This document shows, piece by piece, positions 26,901 to 33,300 of a stretch of DNA of 64,000 nucleotides. Each line of letters opens with the position of its first letter. Position 1 is the first letter of the stretch. Origin of the DNA: an uncultured Pedosphaera sp. (GTDB lineage: Bacteria; Verrucomicrobiota; Verrucomicrobiia; Limisphaerales; Pedosphaeraceae); contig CAIXFN010000030.1 in the NCBI GenBank assembly GCA_903918755.1, positions 112,257 through 176,256 of the forward strand, in the 5' to 3' direction. A program made the translations under genes and the position numbers. The notes under the pieces are model-generated. The model was given only the letters and a program-made list of their open reading frames with translations. It was not told the origin of the DNA and made no database searches.

Positions 26901-29478
26901 GCAGGGTACCTTGCTCAATTGGGTGGTCGGAAATGCCATCTTGCCCGATGTGGATCCGGATCCGACCCACGAGGGGATTCAAAAGGTGGACCGCACCACG
27001 GTGCCGGAATTGCAGGAACTCACCACCACCGCTCGTGACCTGCAGGCGGCTTTGGATAGCTCCGAGGCGCGGATGACCCCCTTGGGGCTGAGCGAAGGCA
27101 CCATTCCTTTCGATCTCGACCCGGTGGCTGGCATCGTGGCCAATGGCACGCCAACGCCCCATTTTGAACAGGTTTTTTCCCGGGCGACCGCCGCCTTGAA
27201 TAATGCCGTGGTGGCGTTTGATGACGCCAAGGATGTCACGCGCCTGATGCGGTCCGAGGAGGATTCCCGCGCGGATGTAAGCGCTTCCATCAGTGAGCAG
27301 GAGATGGCCTACACCAACGCGCTCATTGAGCTCTACGGTACCCCTTATCCCGACGATGTCGGCCCCGGCAAGACGTTCAAGCAGGGATATAGCGGACCGG
27401 ATCTGGTGCATTATGTTTATGTGGACAATCGCGAGTTGACCTTCGGCGAGTCGCTGGATCCCACCCAGCCCGAGTCCTTTCAGATTGATCTGCAGCAATT
27501 TCCCAAGAGTTGGGTTCATGGCAGTTCCACGAATCTCGACTTCAGCTTTCTGCAGACCGACGATAAGCGTGATGCGAGCAATTATATCACCTATGTGTTG
27601 TCTCCCGCCGGCTATTTCCAAAAGCCCGCCAGTTGGACCGGATCCCGGCATAGCCCCGGAGAAATCCAGCAGGCGATCTCCGACGTGATCAAGGCGCGTA
27701 ATGCCGCGCGGCAGGCGCTCAATGACGCCAAGGGCAAGAAGGAGGAGTTGGATGGCATGATCCGGCTTTACAATGCCCAGCGCACGGACACGAAGAAGAT
27801 TACGGACTTTCAAGCGGGGTTGGCGACGGCTGAGTTGATCGCCTCCAGCGCCGAACAAGCCAATGCCCTGTTCGAAATGGCCCAGGAATCCGTCAAGACT
27901 GACATTCTCAACGCTGCCATAACTGTGTCGGTGGCTTTGCCCCAGTCCGTGATTGGCGGACTTGCCGTCGGTGGCGATGTGACTTCGGTCGGTCGGAGCA
28001 CCGTTGAAGCCACGGGAGAAGCGGCTGCGGGTGTGCTGGATAAGGTCTCCATTGCCCGGAATGCCATCGTTACCGCCCTGCGGGTGGCGACGGATGCTGC
28101 CGCCGTAGGTGTTGAGTACAACAACATCATTCCGCTGGAGCAGGGAATCGAATTCCGTCAGGCGCTTTTCGACTTGGATCAGAAGTTGGGTGAGGTGCAG
28201 GACTCCACCGCCGAAATCAACCGGACCTTGCAGGAACTGGATGACGCGAATCGAGCCGTGGCGTCACTCGTGGCCAAGGGCGAACGCCTCCTGCAGGAAC
28301 GCGAAGTCTTCCGCCAACGGAACGCCGCCGTGATTCAGGGTTTTCGGACCCGGGATGCTGCCTTCCGGCTTTTCCGCAATGAAAAGCTGGAGCGCTACAA
28401 GACGTTATTCGACCTGGCCTCTCGCTACGCCTTTATGGCCGCGAATGCCTATGACTATGACACGGGCTTGCTGGGCACGAGTGACGGCCAGGCCTTCATC
28501 AATCAAATCGTCAGTTCCCGCGCGTTGGGCGTGATGGTGGATGGTCAGCCGCAGTTCGCTGGCAGCAACACCGGCGATCCTGGTCTCTCCAGTGCGCTCG
28601 CCGAAATGAAGGCGGATTGGGATGTCCTGAAAGGGCGCTTGGGCTTCAACTCGCCGGATGCCTATAACACGCTGGCGTCGCTCCGCGTGGAAAATCTGGG
28701 CATCATGCCCGACGCCACCGGGGATTCCGCCTGGCAGGACTTCTTGCAACGCTCCCGGGTGGATAACCTGCTGGATGACGGTGACGTGCGTCGCTACTGT
28801 CAGCAAATTGATCCGGGCGATGGCTCACCGTTGCCGGGGTTTGTGATCACCTTCAGCACCACGATTACGCCGGAGCAAAATATCTTCGGGAAAACCTTGG
28901 CCGCCGGGGGCAGCGCCTACCATCGGAGTTCCTTCGCGACCAAGATTCATTCCGTGGGGGTGGCCCTGGAGGGTTACCGCGGCATGCATCATCCCGGGGA
29001 CACCAATGCCCCTTATCTGGACCCGCTGGGTCTGGCCGCAGATCCTTACGTTTATCTGATCCCCGTGGGTTCGGACACGATGCGCAGCCCCGCGTTGGGA
29101 GATGCCAGCTATTTGCGGACCTGGAATGTGGACGACGTGGCGATTCCGCTGCCTTTCAACATCGGTTCCTCCGCTTATTCCACGCTTCCGTTCTACCAAT
29201 CGGCTGACTCGCTCACCGAGCCACTCTTTGCCCTCCGCAAGCATCAGGCGTTTCGCCCGGTGGATTCGGGTGATCTGTTCACTCCGGACACCATCGGGGT
29301 GCTCTCTCCTTACACGAACCGCCGCCTCTATGGACGGTCTGTCTGGAACAGCCGCTGGAAATTGATTATTCCGGCGGATTCTCTCCTGGCGGATCCCAAG
29401 GAAGGTATGAGCCGGTTCCTGCAAACCGTGACGGACATCAAGATTAACTTCAACACCTACTCCTACTCGGGCAATTGA
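20956..29478 (+). CDS. Giant secreted LamG-containing protein (2840 residues)
   Basis: The protein starts with a signal peptide (MNRVTQFIALLLSLL, cut near residue 21). It has one LamG jelly-roll (about residues 548-731; FTVESWVYVRANAP, DDFRIWSTPRAAADI). Two related segments appear (VHWLEEGVAGLRWPLVFNRY near 400 and LEVWWFRRDATNAV near 860, each followed by a YxLxWP motif). A dockerin/EF-hand-like calcium loop (DQNGDGKIDASD) lies near 1850, and a long helical, probably coiled-coil, region near 2230-2500 (AARQALNDAKGKKEELDGM). No protease or anchor motif is seen, and the C-terminus lacks a PEP-CTERM tail. Function unknown; a structural or adhesive role is a guess. I chose ATG 20956 over GTG 20917 because it opens the signal peptide directly. 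Confidence 0.78.
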   Translation: MNRVTQFIALLLSLLAWPAAAQFYQLDQSAMLFSYRAANNYERGINYHSQRGVPLTKAGTVPKPPDSDNRAPDNSGTINQFRGVLSHGSLVRPTGSALSTGLNFEQNAANLGLPRSAQYVLRAGQAGAPIYGRAVSFNFGSVISPPATDENGAPLTGVTPADYWMPEPQTTNNHSGAPYYWSPHAQSVFAIQPGPIQVTWRKRQGSTTLSPNSISIGGLYYPLLTKFYVVSGSAVKSPRKMYWTQASFQKTGVPINIPTARVGAVNIRYSAAFPDRVAQQYVEIGDSQIVTNGFQETRTFWYDEQQNLLLAYNLEGRVFVEFLGDVTGPNTRQHLGFEIVDVFKQPLPSDLTAYLGDKITAYSDGRDDSSLNPSPILTSLGNSFLYTDPSTNPNRPDYYAVQETANPNDVLVHWLEEGVAGLRWPLVFNRYKLTWPTDLTRYSYYVRPLVASEAEAQLTAVSLPSDNAPAIQYQDPLDHPRAKLTDQLKYYTFLDAQHPMHRGLLRFTAGDRVAFERVYSILNTQLQRPLNTGGTVDVSAFAATTNSSRGSFLNLDGTSAYGVLPPDVYLKAGGFTVESWVYVRANAPFMRLFDFNTGNTPAVNTTSGDLFLSLSYSSSAGFPYFSLYRNGATTGDLKPAAPLALNTWVHIAVVQQPSDNNSTAVTTMYINGIKQAETRVAVPSSVQANPLYVGKSNWAPDPLFNGAIDDFRIWSTPRAAADIQDGMAHNYPPGTPGLFAQYGFDEANASVVYDSSGNGHNLALMGGAVLGSDPTVTASAGGLTNLDRSLVPRYFQQTVFVGDRISAPAGELGAAAGQTYQAGYVQSNVGTSYDVRAYQDPFVAGFAAANQGAIIPVNAIPGKNQLEVWWFRRDATNAVQNVGNGFKPVYWPSVIGRYYLAWPDNATNQIVLASNAGSGPLDSLQAAGTIYTQNDSAQPGYNPNEEHALLVGGQAYALRDDLNVTSGSGFSSQPYVLLDYTASDGRPAMRAFKVQREQPANGIVFDYVVSAGSRIQAPMPLPLLPPPVAYLTNGSGTNLTITTTNYNTEPLAAVGGDKPGGWVSSSASGPYGSYAGFTFKDRKNNYWVMRGVHAGPPPLDAGRYNPGTRTFNRTYYIEGVAGLPFTNYIHTSRPIGSLVATVLTSPAYPPLPAGVTFGPLPNGMAVYGTFPATNSNYQLQLSDGDGASVVVGLGTSAVPPGSLSKMDAPLQIQSTNAYTGTLTTLVGRPPLLADPPTPTNCFTMRFYYPSQPGFAWPGIANPPAVGAIVPYLQPAGSQGNPASSNTPSLDIVYRPYWPGAAPAVSFGETLTVARNGRPAIRGQTSANVLYQQAIAQDIANPRPAVVLQDPTREKTFLLGGANLAQVPDGVRSQAYQGKVYFPNLPPHLAQRFFLDPNRGTNGALVFTGQFKDETFGEKYLLLNVLGATDRATVQALCPGTDPNKAKWDAAVAGLTTTVQTFAENPAVPGQFIVNDSLSVKRGVGELAAITNENSAVDSYALSACGPGQGYVTLAVGNGSAFTPATDPISVYVLRVTGSLYRGEIKIITPDNPLSEQITFQHTADLGGKSGDYEYQWKIAPPVNGQPPMADAGMSLYQPLTSGLDVVRYTLGGSGIQTLVDNYVVMRYRPANPSHPLYSALPSATATNWSDWTAPALAEGWVKRVLAGINPFGQRVTDLYNNTINTDVSMLTQAGRRYEGDVALNADTLNDFGLIEIYETVLQRARNLSIDAGINFGPANDTLLLAAGYLNDLYMLVGNEAYADASNPTIGIGTKNNEYGSVATSLFSFQGQVPSLLEEELALLRGRDDTLLPGVQIAPVYNRLVWNYTRGIAAGEVIYALNYNILDQNGDGKIDASDAAVMYPMGHGDAYGHYLTAVKGYYSLIMSPNFDWVPRVETVNVLGVPVTVDYLDERKFAGAAAAEARTGRQIFDLSWRRDYLPGQTLGWDRFSASRVSSRTVQNGGNTDPIVRNWGSDHWAARVMQGTLLNWVVGNAILPDVDPDPTHEGIQKVDRTTVPELQELTTTARDLQAALDSSEARMTPLGLSEGTIPFDLDPVAGIVANGTPTPHFEQVFSRATAALNNAVVAFDDAKDVTRLMRSEEDSRADVSASISEQEMAYTNALIELYGTPYPDDVGPGKTFKQGYSGPDLVHYVYVDNRELTFGESLDPTQPESFQIDLQQFPKSWVHGSSTNLDFSFLQTDDKRDASNYITYVLSPAGYFQKPASWTGSRHSPGEIQQAISDVIKARNAARQALNDAKGKKEELDGMIRLYNAQRTDTKKITDFQAGLATAELIASSAEQANALFEMAQESVKTDILNAAITVSVALPQSVIGGLAVGGDVTSVGRSTVEATGEAAAGVLDKVSIARNAIVTALRVATDAAAVGVEYNNIIPLEQGIEFRQALFDLDQKLGEVQDSTAEINRTLQELDDANRAVASLVAKGERLLQEREVFRQRNAAVIQGFRTRDAAFRLFRNEKLERYKTLFDLASRYAFMAANAYDYDTGLLGTSDGQAFINQIVSSRALGVMVDGQPQFAGSNTGDPGLSSALAEMKADWDVLKGRLGFNSPDAYNTLASLRVENLGIMPDATGDSAWQDFLQRSRVDNLLDDGDVRRYCQQIDPGDGSPLPGFVITFSTTITPEQNIFGKTLAAGGSAYHRSSFATKIHSVGVALEGYRGMHHPGDTNAPYLDPLGLAADPYVYLIPVGSDTMRSPALGDASYLRTWNVDDVAIPLPFNIGSSAYSTLPFYQSADSLTEPLFALRKHQAFRPVDSGDLFTPDTIGVLSPYTNRRLYGRSVWNSRWKLIIPADSLLADPKEGMSRFLQTVTDIKINFNTYSYSGN

Positions 29479-29495
29479 GCTCAAATTCGCCAATT

Positions 29496-30356
29496 ATGCG
29501 TTATCTTGATTTTTCCGTGATCTCCGCCCGGGCGGCCCGGCTCCTCGGGCTGGCCTTGGCTGCCTTGGTTTTGGGAGGGGTGCGGCCGGTTGCGGCTTTC
29601 CCCCCCGCGCCGCATCACCTCCTGCACGGGATTGTGCGAGATTCGTTTGGGAACCCGATCAATGTGCGGGGCACCAAGCTGATCCTGCAGACGCCCACGG
29701 GCACCCAGATTGCGGCGGAAATCATCCCCGGCATCGAACCCGGGCTGAACTATCGGCTGCAAGTCCCCATGGACTCGGGCATGACGCCGAACCTTTACCA
29801 GCCGGGGGTGCTCAAGCCGGCGGCTCCCTTCCGCCTTTGGGTGCTGATCGGCACCACGACAAACCTGCCGATCGAGATGGTGGCCGATTACTCCCACCTG
29901 GGCCAGCCCGGGGAGACCACCCGGATGGATTTGACCACGGGGGTGGATGCCAATCATGACGGCCTGCCGGACGATTGGGAACGCCTCATCAACCCGGATA
30001 TTTCCAAAGTCAATCCCAACGCCCTGGCCCCCAACGGCATGACCTATTTGCAGGCTTACTACGCCGGCATTTACTCTTTCGACATCACCAACGGACTCGC
30101 TCTAAGCCTGGTGCAGGTTTCCAACCAGGTCCCCACGCTGCAATTCACTTTGGTGCCAGGTCGCACTTATACCATTCAGACCTCGTCCGATTTGAAGAAT
30201 TGGCTCCCGACCTCTTTCAGAATTCCCGCTGAGGGCCTCGACGCGGCGCTGCGTTCGTCCTATCTGGCCGACAAAGTGCAGCAATTGCAAGTGGAGGTCC
30301 CCTCGACGGGCAGCCAGGCTGCTCTGGGATATTACCGGCTGATGCTGTTGCAATAA
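29496..30356 (+). CDS. Small secreted companion protein with calcium-loop motif
   Basis: Hypothetical protein of 286 residues. After a signal peptide (about residues 1-35, rich in Leu/Ala, ending VRPVAAF), it has a carboxypeptidase-regulatory-like beta domain (LLHGIVRDSFGNPINVRGTK). A DANHDGLPDDWE calcium loop typical of secreted bacterial proteins lies near residue 150. A C-terminal segment (RTYTIQTSSDLKNW ... YYRLMLLQ) recurs at the ends of many verrucomicrobial exported proteins. The start is ATG 29496; a TTG at 29475 lies inside the end of the giant gene. It follows the giant gene by 17 bp and precedes the repeat protein by 6 bp, so it is surely cotranscribed. Function unknown. Confidence 0.75.
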   Translation: MRYLDFSVISARAARLLGLALAALVLGGVRPVAAFPPAPHHLLHGIVRDSFGNPINVRGTKLILQTPTGTQIAAEIIPGIEPGLNYRLQVPMDSGMTPNLYQPGVLKPAAPFRLWVLIGTTTNLPIEMVADYSHLGQPGETTRMDLTTGVDANHDGLPDDWERLINPDISKVNPNALAPNGMTYLQAYYAGIYSFDITNGLALSLVQVSNQVPTLQFTLVPGRTYTIQTSSDLKNWLPTSFRIPAEGLDAALRSSYLADKVQQLQVEVPSTGSQAALGYYRLMLLQ

Positions 30357-30362
30357 GATTTG

Positions 30363-33300
30363 ATGCTTTTCATGAACGGTCCAACAAATTTTCTCCGGCG
30401 AGCCTGGTGCGGGTTGGGTTCGCGCGCGTCCTTCTGGAGCGGTCTGGTTGCTTTGCTGGCCGCGGCCCCGATGACGCAGGCCGCGCCCCCCAACGACGAT
30501 TTTGCCAATCGTATTCCCCTCATTGGCCCGACCAACCAGGTAACGGGAACGAGCATTGGCGCGACGAAAGAGGCAGGGGAACCGGTGCATCTCAAGATTC
30601 CCACCGATGCTTCCGTTTGGTGGAGTTGGATCGCGCCGGATACTGGCCCGGTCACGATCAGCACCGCGGGCAGCGATTATGACACGGCTTTGGCGGTCTA
30701 CGTGGGCGGCACCCTTACCAATCTGACCGAGGTGGCGGAGAATGACGATGCGGATGGTTTGACTACGAGCCAGGTGAATTTCACCGCCGTCGCGGGTGTT
30801 CAATATCAGATTTTGGTGGATGGATTCCTGGGCGATAGTGGGAATATTGTCCTGACTGTGACTCTTCCGGTGGCGGCGTCGGCTCCGCAGATCACGAGCC
30901 AGCCAGAAGGGAGTTCCCTGGTGGATCGGACGGGTGGCAGCGCCCTCTTCGCGGTAACCGCCCGGGGGTCATTTCCTCTGAACTACCAGTGGCAACTCAA
31001 CGGCACGAATCTTGCCGGGGCCACGGCGTCCCAATTGGCGATCTCCAACGTCGTTCTTCGGAATGCCGGAACCTACCGGGTGGTCGTCAGCAATGCCTGG
31101 GGCACGGTCGTAAGTTCGGACGCGGTGCTGGAGGTGGCCACCCTGGTGGCGAATGACAACTTTGCCAATCGAATCGCCCTCTTTGGTGCCACCAACACCG
31201 TGGCGGGTTCCAACGTGAACGCCACCCGCGAGGTGGGTGAGCCCGCGCATTTGAAGATGCCTTCGGGTGCCTCGGTCTGGTGGTCCTGGATTGCCCCGGA
31301 TAGTGGCTTGGTTTCCATTGACACCCGGGGCAGCAGTTTCGACACCGTGCTGGCGGTCTATACCGGGAGTGCCGTCACGGCGCTTCGCCTGGTCGCCCAG
31401 AACGATGACGCGGATGGTTTGCTGACGAGCCGAGTGAATTTTAATGCCGTGGCCGGAACGGCCTACCAGATTGCGGTGGATGGTTCTCTGGGGGCTACCG
31501 GGTCCATTGTGCTCAACCTGGCGCTGCCCGTGCTTTCCTCTCCCCCGGCCATCTCCAGCCAACCGCGCAGTCTCGTGCGGGGGAATAACGGGCTGGAATC
31601 CGCCTCCTTTGGGGTCGCGGTGACCGGGTCTTTTCCCCGCTCCTACCAATGGCAGTTCAATGGCGCTGACCTGCCGCGCGCGACCAGTTCAGTGCTTTCG
31701 GTTTCCGGCATCACCGCGGCCCAAGCCGGCAATTATCGGGTCTCCGTCAGCAACGCTTGGGGTGTGGCCCTGAGTTCCAACGCGGTGCTTGCCGTCGTAA
31801 GCTCCCCGACGAACGACTTCTTTGACCGCCGGACGTTTGTTGCGGGGACCAATTTGACCTTGTCGGGCACGCTTCTGGGGGCCTCGAAGGAGCCCGGTGA
31901 GCCGAACCATGGCGGGAACGCGGGAGGGAATTCGATTTGGTGGTGCTGGACCGCCCCCTCCGGCGGTTTGGTGGAAGTGGACACTTTGCTTTCGGGTTTC
32001 AACACCACCCTGGCCGTTTATACGGGAACTAGCGTGGGAAATCTGACCCTGATTGCGCAGAATGATGATTACAATGGCGCGAGCCAGAGCCTGGTGGAGT
32101 TTTTTGCCGTAGCGGGCACGCGGTATCAAATCGCCGTGGACGGTTTCGCGGACGGTGACCAGGTTGCCGTGGGCGACGTTTTGCTGCGGATTAGCGAGGA
32201 CTCCAGCGCGTTGGCCCAGCCGAATGACAACTTTGCTAATCGCATTGTAATCAGTGGTGCGACGAACCGCGTCCAAGGCAGCAATTTGAACACCACCCGC
32301 GAATTGGGCGAGCCAAATCATCTGGACTACGCTTTTGGCGGCTCGGTTTGGTGGACATGGGTGGCTCCCGACACCGGCACTGTCACAATGAATACGATCG
32401 GGAGTGATTTCGACACAGTTCTGGCCGTTTATACGGGCGACCAGGTCACAAACCTCACTTTGGTGGCCGGAAACGATGATGCCGTCGGCGTCACCAGCGC
32501 GGTTACGTTTCCCGTGCTGGCCGGCACGGTTTATCAAATTGCGGTGGATGGCGCGGAAGGCGCCGAAGGAAATATTGTGCTGAGTGTGGCCCTGCCTGTA
32601 ACGCCCACCGCCCCAAGCATTTCGCTGCAGCCACAGAGCCAGGTCTTCGTGGACGGGCAGGGGAGTACAGCCACCTTTTCGGTGAACGCTACGGGATCCT
32701 ACCCGATTGCTTACCAATGGCGTTTGAATGGCGTTGCTCTGCCGGGCAAAACCGACTCCCAGTTGCTGTTGGCCAATGTCGTGCTGGCCAATGCCGGCGC
32801 GTACAGCGTGATCGCGAGTAATCCTTGGGGGGCGACGACCAGTTCCAATGCGGTCCTCACCGTGGTGGGAGCGATCGCCAATGACAATTTTGCCAACCGG
32901 CTGCCCCTCGCTGGTGCCTCAAATTCGGTTACGGCCTCGAATCTCGGCGCCTCGCTGGAGACCGCCGAGCCGCGAATCCTGGGAAACCAGGGCGGCTGGT
33001 CACTTTGGTGGTCCTGGGTGGCTCCCGCGAATGGCCTGGTCCAACTGGATACCAGTGGCAGCGGCATTAACACAATGTTGGCCGTTTACCGGGGGGCAAG
33101 CCTTGCAGCATTGACCAACGTGGCGCAGGACAATGACAGTGGTGCCGGGAACGCCAGCTTTGTCCGCTTCCGCGCGGTGGCCGGCGTGGAATATCAACTT
33201 CAGGTGGATGGCTACAATTACTCCAATGGCGTTCCTACGGTCGGCCCCATCGTCTTGAATTTGACGCAGTTGCCGGATAACGATTTCTTTGCCAATCGCT

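Noticed and set aside
26770..27858. 362-codon frame antisense to the giant secreted gene
   Set aside because: No recognisable domain. It lies entirely inside a long gene whose reading frame has consistent domains on both sides.
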